The notes under the pieces were generated by a model. That model was not told where the DNA came from, made no database searches, and saw only the letters and a list, made by a program, of their open reading frames with translations. Made by a program: the position numbers and the translations under genes. Source: Nitrososphaerota archaeon (GTDB lineage Archaea; Thermoproteota; Nitrososphaeria; Nitrososphaerales; Gagatemarchaeaceae). Taken from it: a stretch of DNA of 64,000 nt. Position 1 is the first letter of the stretch. Every line of letters begins with the position of its first letter. The stretch is from assembly GCA_029785825.1 (NCBI GenBank), contig JAFLYY010000001.1, positions 1,271,374-1,335,373 on the forward strand, written 5' to 3'. Positions 51,987 through 60,963 of the stretch are shown one piece after another.

Positions 51987-53618
51987 ATGTCGGCAACTGG
52001 ACAACCCGTCATAATACTGAAGGAAGGTTCCGGAGAGTCGAGGGGGAGGGAGGCTCAGAGGAACAACATTTCCGCTGCGAAGCTAATCTCAGAAGTGGTG
52101 AGGAGTTCGCTCGGCCCGCGGGGGATGGACAAGATGCTGGTGGACTCGATGGGAGACGTCACGATTACGAACGATGGAGCCACCATGCTGAAGGAACTGG
52201 ACGTGCAGCACCCGGCGGCGAAGATGATGGTGGAGATCAGCAAGGCGACAGACAACGAGGTCGGAGACGGAACCACGTCAGCCGTGGTGGTAGCGGGCGC
52301 CCTTCTCGAGAAGGCCGAGGACCTCATCAACAAGGACGTCCACCCTGTGGTGGTAGTGGACGGATATGGGAGGGCGGCTGAGAAGGCCCAAGAGATACTC
52401 GAGGAGATAGCAGAGAAGATAGACCCTGAAAGCAGGGCAGACATCCTCAAGGTGGCGAACACGAGCATGTTGACCAAACTCGTCAACGAAGACTCGCCTC
52501 ATCTTGCCGGGATAGTGGTGGACGCTGTGCTTCAGGTGGCAGAGAAACGAGAAGGGGGGTTCAAGGTGGACATCGACAACGTCAAGGTCGAGAAGAAACC
52601 AGGAGGTGCCCTCACGGACACTCAGATGATAAGAGGTCTGATCCTCGACAAAGAGGTCGTCCACTCTGGGATGCCGAAGCGCGCAGAGGAAGCGAAGATA
52701 GCGTTGGTAAACTCGGCCCTTGAGATAGAGAAGACCGAGTTCTCGGCGGAGATCAGGATCAACGACCCCCAGCAGATGCAGCAGTTCATGGATGAAGAGA
52801 CCAGCATCCTGAAGGGGATGGTCGAGAAGATCCAGTCGGCAGGGGCGACCGTCCTCATCTGCCAGAAGGGAATCGACGACCTGGCTCAGCACTTCCTCGC
52901 GAAAGCCGGGATTCTGGCTGTGAGACGGGTCAAGGAGAGCGACATGACCAAGCTCGGGAAGGCCACCGGTGCGAGGATAGTGACCAACCTAGACGACCTC
53001 GGATCGAAGGACCTGGGGTTCGCGAAGCTCGTGGAGGAGAGAAAGCTCGAAGATGACAAGTGGGTCTTCGTGGAAGGCGCCAAGAACCCGAAGGCTGTGA
53101 GCATCCTCGTAAGGGGCGGGACCCAGAGGGTGGTGGACGAGGCCGAGAGAGCCCTGCACGACGCGCTGATGGTGACGAAGGACGTCGTGGAGCTTCCTGC
53201 CGTCGTGGCAGGAGGTGGCGCACCTGAGGAAGAGGTGTCCATCAAGCTGAGGAGCTGGGCCCAGAAGCTCTCGGGGAGAGAGCAGCTGGCGGCGCTGAAG
53301 TTCGCCGACGCCATGGAAAGCATCCCTCTGACGCTCGCTGAGAACGCGGGGATGGACCCGATAGACACTCAGGTGGACCTTAGGGCCAGGCACGGCAAGG
53401 AAGGGAAGTGGTACGGCGTCGACGCCCTGAATGGCAAGGTAGCCGACATGTACTCGAAGTCGGTCTGGGAGCCTCTGGCCGTGAAGCTCCAGATACTGAG
53501 GGCAGCCACAGAAGCCGCGTCAATGATTCTGAGGATCGACGACGTCATAGCGGCAAGCAAGATGAGGGCACCACCTATGCCACCCGGAGGCGGGATGGGC
53601 GGCATGCCCCCGATGTGA
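51987..53618 (+). CDS. Thermosome subunit (group II chaperonin)
   Basis: A 543-residue ATP-driven folding chaperonin of the CCT family. SSLGPRGMDKMLVDSMGDVT, ITNDGATMLKELDVQHPAAK, VGDGTTSAVVVAGALLEKAE and the C-terminal Met/Gly repeat (GGGMGGMPPM) are diagnostic. ATG at 51987 is set by homology and TATA spacing; the open frame upstream is antisense to the aquaporin. Only one subunit gene is seen here. Confidence 0.97.
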   Translation: MSATGQPVIILKEGSGESRGREAQRNNISAAKLISEVVRSSLGPRGMDKMLVDSMGDVTITNDGATMLKELDVQHPAAKMMVEISKATDNEVGDGTTSAVVVAGALLEKAEDLINKDVHPVVVVDGYGRAAEKAQEILEEIAEKIDPESRADILKVANTSMLTKLVNEDSPHLAGIVVDAVLQVAEKREGGFKVDIDNVKVEKKPGGALTDTQMIRGLILDKEVVHSGMPKRAEEAKIALVNSALEIEKTEFSAEIRINDPQQMQQFMDEETSILKGMVEKIQSAGATVLICQKGIDDLAQHFLAKAGILAVRRVKESDMTKLGKATGARIVTNLDDLGSKDLGFAKLVEERKLEDDKWVFVEGAKNPKAVSILVRGGTQRVVDEAERALHDALMVTKDVVELPAVVAGGGAPEEEVSIKLRSWAQKLSGREQLAALKFADAMESIPLTLAENAGMDPIDTQVDLRARHGKEGKWYGVDALNGKVADMYSKSVWEPLAVKLQILRAATEAASMILRIDDVIAASKMRAPPMPPGGGMGGMPPM

Positions 53619-53619
53619 G

Positions 53620-54561
53620 CTAGCCGAAGCTGAAACCAGGGTAGCGCGGGTCTGACCTCGCTTTATCATACAGCGCGCTGGCCAGAGCCACGTCTTCAAG
53701 GGCCACGCCCCCGGACTTGAACAGGGTCCGTCCCCTTGCGGCCGCCTTGCCTGTCACCACGTCGCAGAGTTTCAGGGCCGAGTCCCATGAGAAGGAGCCT
53801 GCATCCGCGGCAAGGATGAGGTCGCCGTATTCGTTCTTGGCCTGGGTGACGTCGTCCACGACCACGGTCTGGAAGGTCCCTAATGCTCCTGGTGCGATCT
53901 CGGAGTGAGTAGGCACGTTCCCTCCGCAGAGGTTCACGTGAGAGACGGCCCCGACCAAGTCTTGAGTGAGGAAAGGGTCCTTCGCCGATGTGATAGCGGT
54001 GGCTATCTGGGCCCCTTCAAGGGCATCCCTGGCCGAACCGCAGTCCTTCGCCCTGACCCCACTTTTGGCCAACCGCGCCACGAAACCAGCCCGGTTCCGT
54101 TGGTTGGGACTCCATACCCTTACCTCCTCCAGCGAAGTGACCACGCCCAGAGCCGTGACCTGCGTCATCGCCTGCTTCCCCGTGCCCAAGAGGGCCAAGG
54201 TGGCGGAACGCTTACGATAGAGATACTTCGTAGCAACCGCCGAGGCGGCGCCCGTTCTGTACCTCCCGAGCGCGTCAGCCCCCATGATGGCGAGCGGGGT
54301 GGAATCTGACGAGTCGAAGAGAGCGACCACGAACTTGGTCCCCGCCTTTGAATATGCGTAAGCCTTCAGCCCGCTCCTTCCGAGATAGGACAGGCTCGCA
54401 TGCATGACGTTCAGGACCGAGGCTGGTCCTCTGGATCTGGTCCTCGGAGAGTTGGTAGCCTCCCCCTCCCCTTCCTCCCTGAACGCTACTTCGACGACTT
54501 CGACCGCCTCCCTCATGTCGAGCAGACCCTCTGCGTCTCCCTCAGAGAGGAAAATCGTCAA
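53620..54561 (-). CDS. Ornithine cyclodeaminase / mu-crystallin family protein
   Basis: A 313-residue NAD-binding protein. LALLGTGKQAMTQVTALGVV (dinucleotide fold), the N-terminal SRGPASVLNVMHASLSYLG and ADALGRYRTGAASAVATKYL match the family. Members act as ornithine cyclodeaminases, alanine dehydrogenases or ketimine reductases; the substrate cannot be fixed from sequence. TTG start. Preceded by a small coiled-coil gene in the same transcript. Confidence 0.88.
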   Translation of the reverse strand: MTIFLSEGDAEGLLDMREAVEVVEVAFREEGEGEATNSPRTRSRGPASVLNVMHASLSYLGRSGLKAYAYSKAGTKFVVALFDSSDSTPLAIMGADALGRYRTGAASAVATKYLYRKRSATLALLGTGKQAMTQVTALGVVTSLEEVRVWSPNQRNRAGFVARLAKSGVRAKDCGSARDALEGAQIATAITSAKDPFLTQDLVGAVSHVNLCGGNVPTHSEIAPGALGTFQTVVVDDVTQAKNEYGDLILAADAGSFSWDSALKLCDVVTGKAAARGRTLFKSGGVALEDVALASALYDKARSDPRYPGFSFG

Positions 54562-54567
54562 TTTGCT

Positions 54568-54813
54568 TTAGGCTTCTTCTTCCTTCCTCTCTTCCGTCTC
54601 AGGAGCGCCCCATCTCCCGACCCTCGGGAGCCCCTTCGTGCGGAAGAGGGCCATCCCCTGCTGATATCTCTGGAGCTCCACCTCTAGGAACCTGACGTCG
54701 GCCGTGAGAGACGCAGCCGCTTTTTCGGCCCCTTTCTTCCCGGTGAGCTCTGCAAGCTTGGCCTTCTTCTCTTCGACCATCTTTGAAATGAGCTGTTCAT
54801 ACTCGGTGGTCAT
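54568..54813 (-). CDS. Small charged helical protein, 81 aa
   Basis: Unknown. Two helices with coiled-coil character (about 3-30 and 34-58) are followed by GLPRVGRWGAP and an acidic tail. A prefoldin-like or DNA/RNA-associated role cannot be supported. Co-directional with the ornithine-cyclodeaminase-like gene six bases downstream; it shares a TATA element with the divergent zinc-ribbon gene. Confidence 0.55.
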   Translation of the reverse strand: MTTEYEQLISKMVEEKKAKLAELTGKKGAEKAAASLTADVRFLEVELQRYQQGMALFRTKGLPRVGRWGAPETEERKEEEA

Positions 54814-54842
54814 GGCGGGGCAGGTTTCGTGCCGCCTCGAAA

Positions 54843-54850
54843 CTATAAAG
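54843..54850. promoter_or_regulatory. Shared bidirectional TATA element at 54.8 kb
   Basis: CTATAAAG reads CTTTATAG on the other strand. It lies 26 bases from the plus-strand ATG at 54873 and about 33 bases from the minus-strand ATG at 54813, in a 59-base gap with no other candidate. Confidence 0.5.
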
Positions 54851-54872
54851 GCGTTATCGGGGACCGGGAGCC

Positions 54873-55142
54873 ATGCGTCCGTCGCTGTTCTCAGGGGGAG
54901 TGCTCGTCGCCCTGATGGGTGGAGTGTTCTACATCCTCGCCCTCCCCTTCGTCTTCTTCTGGAGCCTCCCGTTCGCGGCGGGCGGCGGGATAATGATCCT
55001 GGTCAGCCTCATCCTCCCAGAAGACGAGGCGCCCCTGGCTCCTCCGGAGGGGTACAGGTTCTGCCTTTTCTGTTCAACGCCTGTGCCTATCGAAGAAGAA
55101 AGATGCCCACACTGCAACGGTTACCAGCCGAGGCTGAAATGA
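54873..55142 (+). CDS. Small membrane protein with C-terminal zinc ribbon, 89 aa
   Basis: Two membrane helices (about 8-26 and 29-50) are followed by a cytosolic zinc ribbon: CLFCSTPVP and CPHCNGY. The function is unknown; similar membrane/zinc-ribbon proteins are frequent in archaea. Probably leaderless; its stop overlaps the DUF371 start. Confidence 0.75.
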   Translation: MRPSLFSGGVLVALMGGVFYILALPFVFFWSLPFAAGGGIMILVSLILPEDEAPLAPPEGYRFCLFCSTPVPIEEERCPHCNGYQPRLK

Positions 55143-55594
55143 AGATGGACGAACGTGCCGCTGCCGAGCCCCGGAAGCCCACGGACGTCGTGACTTTCAG
55201 GGGACACCCCAAGGTCCTTTCGGAACACCCCACGACCATTGAAGTCACCACCGAGGGGCACCTCTCGGAGAAGGGAGACTGCATAGTCGGCGTCTCGGCG
55301 GACAAGGGGTGTCTAGGGCTCAGTCCTGAGGTGAAGCATGGGCTCAGGAAGACCGGGACCCCGGTCAACGTCAGGATCGTGGTCGGAGAGCTGTCGTATC
55401 TCGTTGCGGCGCGGGGGGATTCCAGGCTCCAGCTCACGGACCCGCATGACATCGTCATCAGGAAAAGCGACTTCGTAAGTGAAAGGACGCTCGCGCTGCA
55501 CGCCGACTCCTCGGCCAGGGACCTGCCGAGGGAGATGGTCCGGGCGCTCAGGGACCCGGAGGCAGAAGGAAGGCTCGAGATAGAGGTGGGCTGA
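55139..55594 (+). CDS. DUF371 family protein
   Basis: A 151-residue archaeal conserved protein. VVTFRGHPKVLSEHPTTIEV, then EKGDCIVGVSADKGCLGLSP are the family signature. Function unknown; its near universality in archaea suggests a basic, perhaps informational, role. ATGA overlap with the zinc-ribbon gene; ATG at 55145 is an alternative. Confidence 0.85.
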   Translation: MKMDERAAAEPRKPTDVVTFRGHPKVLSEHPTTIEVTTEGHLSEKGDCIVGVSADKGCLGLSPEVKHGLRKTGTPVNVRIVVGELSYLVAARGDSRLQLTDPHDIVIRKSDFVSERTLALHADSSARDLPREMVRALRDPEAEGRLEIEVG

Positions 55595-55597
55595 GGG

Positions 55598-56542
55598 GTG
55601 GCCGAGTACAAGGCTGTGGCATACACCATGCAAGCCCTCGTCAAGTACCATGGGCTCAAGGACTGGAAGCTCCGGCTCCCTTACCACGACAGCATCTCGG
55701 TCAACACCACGTCGATGAAGACAGAGGCCACGATATCCGATTCCAGGGGGGGCGGGGTGTTCATAGAAGGGCGAGGGAACGCCTCGGCGAATGCCAGGTT
55801 ACAGGCGGTCGTCGGGCGACTGGACCCCTCGAAACGGGTCACCGACTTCCGCATAGACAGCCGGAACGTCCCGTCGGGGAAGGCGAAGGGGATAGGCTAT
55901 TCGTCTTCTGCAGGAGCGGCCCTGACCCTGCTCAGCCACAGGCTGCTGGTGGGCGGAGCTCCTGACTTGGTTGGCCTTTCGAAAGCCGCGCGCCTCTTCG
56001 CGGCCTCTGCGTCCAGGTCGCTGGTAGGGGGGTTCTCGAGGCTGTACGCCGGGAAGGACGACGAAAGCACCTATGCGGAGAGGTTTGCCGACCAGAAGAC
56101 CATGGACCTCCGAATGGTGATCGTCCCTCTTCCGTCGAGGGTCAGGACGGAGGACGCGCACAGAGAGGTGCTGACCTCCCCGTTCTTCAAAGCCAGGGTG
56201 GAGTCGGCGCAAAGAAGGTGCGAAGAGATGCAGAAGGCCATCCTCGGGAACGACCTTGACCAGCTCGGGAAGCTGGCGGAACGAGACACGCTGGAGCTGC
56301 ACGCACTGACGATGACCGGAGAGAGCGGGCTTGTCATCATGACTGAAGACTCGGTCAGGATAATCAGGAAGGTGAGGGAGCTCAGGGACGAAGGGGCGAA
56401 AGCCTACTACTCGATGCAGACCGGGCCGTCGGTGTTCATCAACACCTCCGAGAAGGACCAGGAAAGGGTGATGAAGGCGGTCCAGAAACTGGGGTATAGA
56501 GCCTATCCCTCCGGGGTCGGAGGGGAGGCGGAGATCCTCTGA
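55598..56542 (+). CDS. Phosphomevalonate decarboxylase-like GHMP protein
   Basis: A 314-residue member of the mevalonate-diphosphate/phosphomevalonate decarboxylase family. ALVKYHGLKDWKLRLPYHDS (13-31) resembles the haloarchaeal phosphomevalonate decarboxylase, where the YWGK lysine of the diphospho enzyme is replaced; here it is Leu20. The ATP loop is GYSSSAGAAL (100-109) and Arg140 (SASRSLVGG) is kept. The position of the catalytic aspartate in the DTG-type motif is Gln274 (SMQTGPSVF). Pathway logic (ipk, mvk in the window) favours phosphomevalonate to isopentenyl phosphate, but the missing aspartate leaves activity open. Start is GTG. Confidence 0.75.
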   Translation: MAEYKAVAYTMQALVKYHGLKDWKLRLPYHDSISVNTTSMKTEATISDSRGGGVFIEGRGNASANARLQAVVGRLDPSKRVTDFRIDSRNVPSGKAKGIGYSSSAGAALTLLSHRLLVGGAPDLVGLSKAARLFAASASRSLVGGFSRLYAGKDDESTYAERFADQKTMDLRMVIVPLPSRVRTEDAHREVLTSPFFKARVESAQRRCEEMQKAILGNDLDQLGKLAERDTLELHALTMTGESGLVIMTEDSVRIIRKVRELRDEGAKAYYSMQTGPSVFINTSEKDQERVMKAVQKLGYRAYPSGVGGEAEIL

Positions 56543-56754
56543 GCAGGAACTTCAAGAACGTCAGAGATTACCTAGGAGAGCTCGAAGAGTCGAGACGAGG
56601 GAGAGAAGAGCAGGTTAGGGCCGGGCTGGACCTTTACGTGGACCTCTGGGAGAGGGCCATAAAGCGAGGGGTCATCGGAGAAGCAGACGCCATCGACGAG
56701 GCCCTTGCGAAGATTGAGCGGGCAGGCGGGCTCCAGAAGGCCGCCGGTGACTAA
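56539..56754 (+). CDS. Small protein, about 71 aa, probable CTG start
   Basis: A frame overlapping the decarboxylase-like stop as CTGA runs 71 codons to TAA: SRNFKNVRDYLGELEESRRG, later LDLYVDLWERAIKRGVIGEA, then IDEALAKIERAGG. Composition is that of an amphipathic helical protein, and third positions are GC-rich like the neighbours. No ATG, GTG or TTG occurs before residue 36, so CTG at 56539 is the likely start. Function unknown. Confidence 0.55.
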   Translation: MSRNFKNVRDYLGELEESRRGREEQVRAGLDLYVDLWERAIKRGVIGEADAIDEALAKIERAGGLQKAAGD

Positions 56755-57500
56755 CGGGTCGCTTCGCCGCCGTCCAGCGCAATCACCTGGCCGGTGATGA
56801 AGCTCGACTCCTCGCTCGCCAGGAAGAGCGCCAGGCTGGCAGCCTCGGATGGCTTCCCGAACCGGCCGAGCGGTATCGCCGCCCTGTAGGACTTCGCCTG
56901 CTCCGGACCCAGCCAGTCCACCCAGGTGGTCTCCATTGAGCCGAAGGCCATACAGTTCACCCTGATTGCGGGGGCGAGCATCTTGGCGAGCATCCTCGTC
57001 ATGGAGACGACCGCCCCCTTCGCGGACGCGTAGACCAGCCCTTCCGTGTCCCCGACCAGCGCCGGGATCGACGCGACGTTGATTATCGAGCCACCCCGTT
57101 TCATGAGGCTCCGGGCGCCTTTGGCGCACAGGAAGGTACCGAAGGTATCTACGGCGAAGACCCGCCTCCACATATCCAGGGTCGTGTCTTCGATGGGGAG
57201 ATTCCAGAGGGCGCGGTCTGCGAGCCCGGCAGCGTTGACGAGTATGTCCAACCCGCCTGCCCTCCTCCCCACCTCCGAGAACATCGCTTCGACGCTCGAC
57301 TGGTCGGACACGTCTGCGTGGACCACTGAGGCATTCCCACCCCTCCTGCGGATCGATTCCAGGACAGGTTCGGGGTGCCTCTTCCCCCCGCGGTGGTTGA
57401 TGAACACGGTCGCCCCCTCGCGGGCGAAGCGCTTTGCGATCTCAGCGCCTATCCCCTGAGATGAGCCGGTCACAAGGGCCCGCTTGCCCTCAAGACTCAT
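56751..57500 (-). CDS. Short-chain dehydrogenase/reductase
   Basis: A 249-residue classical SDR. TGSSQGIGAEIA (12-23) binds the dinucleotide, NAAG follows, and YASAK is the catalytic Tyr-Lys motif. The C-terminus FITGQVIALDGGEATR is FabG-like. The substrate is not determined; 3-oxoacyl reductase or sugar/alcohol dehydrogenase are possible. Confidence 0.9.
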   Translation of the reverse strand: MSLEGKRALVTGSSQGIGAEIAKRFAREGATVFINHRGGKRHPEPVLESIRRRGGNASVVHADVSDQSSVEAMFSEVGRRAGGLDILVNAAGLADRALWNLPIEDTTLDMWRRVFAVDTFGTFLCAKGARSLMKRGGSIINVASIPALVGDTEGLVYASAKGAVVSMTRMLAKMLAPAIRVNCMAFGSMETTWVDWLGPEQAKSYRAAIPLGRFGKPSEAASLALFLASEESSFITGQVIALDGGEATR

Positions 57501-57540
57501 TCGACCGCTACAGGAGGTTCCATGTCTTAAGGGTTCGAAG

Positions 57541-58050
57541 CTAGGGGCGGGGCGCTCTGTCCCTCGCCGTGGCTCCGGTATTGTACTTCTTCAGGAATCG
57601 TATGTTGAAGAGCGAGGCCTTGGCCGAGTTCCTCACCATCTCGTCCGGGTCAGACTCCGCCTTGACCAAGACCCCCTCTGAGTCCGCGCTCCCCACCGAG
57701 CCCAGAGCCGCCGCAGATTCGTGCCTCACGATAGGGTCTCTGTCGTTGAGCACCGCCTCCGCCAGGGCTACGTTCCCCTCAGAGAGTCCTATCTGCCCCA
57801 GGGAGAACGCGGCTTCGTGCCTGACAAGGGGATCAGGGTCATGCAGCAGGACGTCTCCCAAGGCAGGGACCGACTTCTCTCCTCCTACCTCCGCAAGGAT
57901 GCATACCGCGTGGACCCTGAGGACCAGGCTGGGCTCCTCCGCCAAGACCTTTATGAAAAACGACTCGTCTTTCCTCTCCCACGCCTCTTCCATCCCCTTC
58001 ATCACCAGCATGGCACGGGGTTCGTCTTCGACCACGGTCCTCGTGTACAT
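57541..58050 (-). CDS. HEAT-repeat protein resembling half of deoxyhypusine hydroxylase
   Basis: A 169-residue protein of four or five HEAT (PBS-lyase-type) repeats. Two carry a metal-type His-Glu pair: LVRHEAAFSLGQIG (His78-Glu79) and IVRHESAAALGSVG (His110-Glu111), 32 residues apart, the spacing and context of one half of eukaryotic deoxyhypusine hydroxylase, which has two such halves and a di-iron centre. A homodimer could rebuild the four-pair site. Leaderless-type TATA (TTTATAGG near 58076). Alternatively it could be a generic HEAT protein or a lyase-like protein. Confidence 0.6.
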   Translation of the reverse strand: MYTRTVVEDEPRAMLVMKGMEEAWERKDESFFIKVLAEEPSLVLRVHAVCILAEVGGEKSVPALGDVLLHDPDPLVRHEAAFSLGQIGLSEGNVALAEAVLNDRDPIVRHESAAALGSVGSADSEGVLVKAESDPDEMVRNSAKASLFNIRFLKKYNTGATARDRAPRP

Positions 58051-58108
58051 CGTTGTAAGTCGGAGGTGTTCAGCCTATAAACAGCGCGGAGCCGGACGCG
58101 GTTCTGGT

Positions 58109-59128
58109 CTATGGTATCAGCAGGACCTTCCCTCGCACGTCTCTCGACTCCACTATTTCGTGCGCGCGCCGCGCTTCGCCAAGCGGCAGCTCTCTGTATA
58201 TGGAAGGCTTCAGTCTGCCCTCGGCCGCCAGCTTGAGGACCTGCTCGACATCTCCTTTCGACTGGCCGTACACGCCCATGATGCTGAGCTCGTCGGAGTA
58301 GACGCGGCGCACGTCGACCTCGGACTTCAGCCCGGAGGTCAAGCCGAGGGCTACCATCCTTCCGCCCCTGGCAAGGCAGTCTATGCTCTTCGCCCAGGTG
58401 TCCCCTCCCACATGGTCGAACACGACAGAGGCGCCGAGCCCGTCTGTGAGCGACCGCACCTCCTCCGCTATGTCGTGGGACGCATAGTTGACGACGTGGT
58501 CAGCCCCGAGAGACCTGACGAATTGGGCCTTCGAGTCGCTCCCCACGGCTGCGATCACTCTGGCGCCGAGATACTTTGCTATCTGAACCGCGGCGTGTCC
58601 CAGACCTCCCGCCGCGCCCCACACCAGGACAACGTCTCCGGCACCGACTTCCGCCTTCCTCGAAAGCCCGCTCCAGGCTGTACCGAAGTCGACGGGCATC
58701 GCAGCTGCAGTCTTCAAGTCGAGGCCCTTGATGGGGAGCAGGTTCGCCAGGGGGACCTTCACGAACTCGGCGTATCCGCCGTCAGTCGCTATCCCGACGA
58801 AACCCCTCCCGAGACACAGGCTCGGGGAGCCTCCGCGGCAGTAGACGCAGGACCCGTCTGACAGTACGGGATAGACCACGACCTGTGACCCCGCCTCGGC
58901 ACCTGTAGCACGGGAGCCAGCTGCGACCACATCTCCGGCGATGTCTGTGCCGAGGGTGTGCGGGAGGGACGTCTTGTACCTCCCGCTGCGGGCCCAGATG
59001 TCGATCCTGTTCACGCCGGCCGCGGCTACCCTGACAACCGCCTCCCCTTCGGAGGGCTCGAGGTTGGGGACTTCCTCCTGCGAAAGGACGTCAGACCCGC
59101 CTGTCTCGTGGTACCGGACCGCCTTCAA
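58109..59128 (-). CDS. MDR family zinc-type alcohol dehydrogenase/quinone oxidoreductase
   Basis: A 339-residue protein: catalytic GroES-like domain (AAAGVNRIDIWARSGRYKTS, TLGTDIAGDVV), a short cysteine pair CVYCRGGSPSLC that is a partial structural zinc site, and a Rossmann domain (VWGAAGGLGHAAVQIAKYLG). Probably NADP-dependent reduction of quinones or enals. TTG start. Downstream of the symporter. Confidence 0.88.
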   Translation of the reverse strand: MKAVRYHETGGSDVLSQEEVPNLEPSEGEAVVRVAAAGVNRIDIWARSGRYKTSLPHTLGTDIAGDVVAAGSRATGAEAGSQVVVYPVLSDGSCVYCRGGSPSLCLGRGFVGIATDGGYAEFVKVPLANLLPIKGLDLKTAAAMPVDFGTAWSGLSRKAEVGAGDVVLVWGAAGGLGHAAVQIAKYLGARVIAAVGSDSKAQFVRSLGADHVVNYASHDIAEEVRSLTDGLGASVVFDHVGGDTWAKSIDCLARGGRMVALGLTSGLKSEVDVRRVYSDELSIMGVYGQSKGDVEQVLKLAAEGRLKPSIYRELPLGEARRAHEIVESRDVRGKVLLIP

Positions 59129-59164
59129 CTGGTGCGAGGACCGGGAGCCAGGTACTTACAGGTA

Positions 59165-60742
59165 TCAGGCGGCCTGAACGCCGACTTCCTTCTTCCTCGG
59201 GAGGACCAGGCTCCAGACGGCCACGATCGCAAGGTTGACTGCTAGCGCTATCAGCCCGATGTAGAGCAGGCCCCATGGGTTGACCGCGTAGGTCGAGGAA
59301 TACAGGATGCCGAAGCTGTTCTTCAGTTCCACCAGATATATCCCGACGAACTCTCCGGCCAGGAGGCCCACTATGAGGGAGTGCTTGTTCATCCGTCTGA
59401 AGAAGAGGCCCAGGAACACGGCCGGCAGCGTCTGGACGATTATTATCCCCCCGAGGAGCTGAAGCTGTATGGCGTAGGTGCTCGCCACCACGAAGACGAA
59501 GGCCAGCGCGATGAACTTGAAGACCACGGACGCCCATTTGGAGATGGTCGTCTCTCCCTTGGGGGTGAGATTCGGCTTGAACTCCTTGATTATGTTCCTG
59601 GTAAGCAGGTTCGCCTGAGAAATCGCCATTATCGCGGCGGGGACCAGTCCCCCGATGAAGATACCGAGCAGAGCCACCCCGGCGAACCAACTCGGAAGGG
59701 TGCTGAGTATCATCGCGGGGACCACTAGGAGGCCCTGGGTGACCCCCGTGCCTCCGATCGGGAACTGCTTGAGGAAGGTCTGTGCGGCGGCGTTACCCCA
59801 GGCGAGCACCCCGAACATCGCCAGGGCTCCGAGCCCGAGGCCGTAGAACGGGAGGAGAGAAGTGCTCTTCCTCACCTTCTCCGGGTCCTGCGCACTCAGG
59901 ACCCCGTTGATAGCGTGAGGGTACAGATAGAGCGCAAGGGCGCTGATGAGGAAGGTGCTCCAATATGCGTTGATGAGGACGGCCGGAAGGGTCGGATATA
60001 CTTCAGGGGCCTTGCCGGCGTTCACCCCGGGGTAAGGAGAAAGAGTGGTGGTCGCCGCGTGGAACGCAGCCCCGAAGCCGCCTGATGAGACAACGACAGC
60101 TAGGACGGCGATGATTCCCAAGAATATGAGCAGGTCTTTCATCACGGCGGTGAGAGTGGCGCCTCTGAGCCCGCTCGTGTACGTGAACGCGGCCAGGACG
60201 ATGAAAGCGATTATGAGCGAGACCTCGGCTATCGTGGTCACGTCGCCTATCCCCGCGAGCATCGCGGTCAGAACAGCCTGCATCCCCACGATCTGGAGGG
60301 CGATGTACGGGAGCTCCGCTATGATCCCCACGATTGCGACCAGCATGGCGAGGGTCCTGCTGTCGAAGGTCCCCCTGACGAAGTCCGCGGCCGTGATATA
60401 CCCGTGCTCATGGGAGACTTTCCACATCTTTGGCATGACTATTATCGCGATGCCGAAGGTCAGAGCGACGTAAGGGACGGCGAAGAAGTACAGCGAACCT
60501 GTCCCGGGCAGGTTGTGGAAGCCTGCGTAGACGCCGGAGGGCACCGAGATGAACGTGTAGGCGGTATAGAGGTCGGCTCCCACGAGGAACCACACGAGGC
60601 CCGTCCCGAGCCGCCTTCCGGCTAAGGCCCACTCGCTGAGGTCGTTCATGTCTCCCTTCCTCCACTTGCCTCCGTAGAAACCCAGGAAGACGAACACCAC
60701 GAAGAGCGCCAGGAACGCTACTATTCCGTCTATGGCCAGCAT
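59165..60742 (-). CDS. Sodium:solute symporter (SSF family)
   Basis: A 525-residue protein with about thirteen membrane helices. [20 protein letters not shown] is the family N-terminal signature and [20 protein letters not shown] the substrate/Na region. Substrate unknown; SSF proteins paired with DUF3311 often carry monocarboxylates or amino acids. It begins directly at the stop of the DUF3311 gene. Confidence 0.92.
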   Translation of the reverse strand: MLAIDGIVAFLALFVVFVFLGFYGGKWRKGDMNDLSEWALAGRRLGTGLVWFLVGADLYTAYTFISVPSGVYAGFHNLPGTGSLYFFAVPYVALTFGIAIIVMPKMWKVSHEHGYITAADFVRGTFDSRTLAMLVAIVGIIAELPYIALQIVGMQAVLTAMLAGIGDVTTIAEVSLIIAFIVLAAFTYTSGLRGATLTAVMKDLLIFLGIIAVLAVVVSSGGFGAAFHAATTTLSPYPGVNAGKAPEVYPTLPAVLINAYWSTFLISALALYLYPHAINGVLSAQDPEKVRKSTSLLPFYGLGLGALAMFGVLAWGNAAAQTFLKQFPIGGTGVTQGLLVVPAMILSTLPSWFAGVALLGIFIGGLVPAAIMAISQANLLTRNIIKEFKPNLTPKGETTISKWASVVFKFIALAFVFVVASTYAIQLQLLGGIIIVQTLPAVFLGLFFRRMNKHSLIVGLLAGEFVGIYLVELKNSFGILYSSTYAVNPWGLLYIGLIALAVNLAIVAVWSLVLPRKKEVGVQAA

Positions 60743-60937
60743 CTAGGACTTCCTCCCCAGAAGATTCGCCGCGATGAAGAACAGGACCCCGCATATGACC
60801 AGCCACACCATCTGGTACCACCAGAAGAAAGGTACCCCGCCCCACATCGGGTTCGCTATGTCGTAGGTCTTGACCGGGAGAAGAAAGACGAACGGGATGA
60901 TGATAAGGACCGCTGCGACGATGTCCTTGGACCTCAC
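60743..60937 (-). CDS. DUF3311 small membrane subunit
   Basis: A 64-residue protein with two membrane helices (VAAVLIIIPFVFLLPVK and WWYQMVWLVICGVLFFIAAN) separated by a Trp/Gly-rich loop. This is the small companion protein typically encoded next to SSF symporters. Its TATA is at 60964-60972. Confidence 0.85.
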   Translation of the reverse strand: MRSKDIVAAVLIIIPFVFLLPVKTYDIANPMWGGVPFFWWYQMVWLVICGVLFFIAANLLGRKS

Positions 60938-60963
60938 GCGCAGGCAGGCTGGTAGTAATCTGG

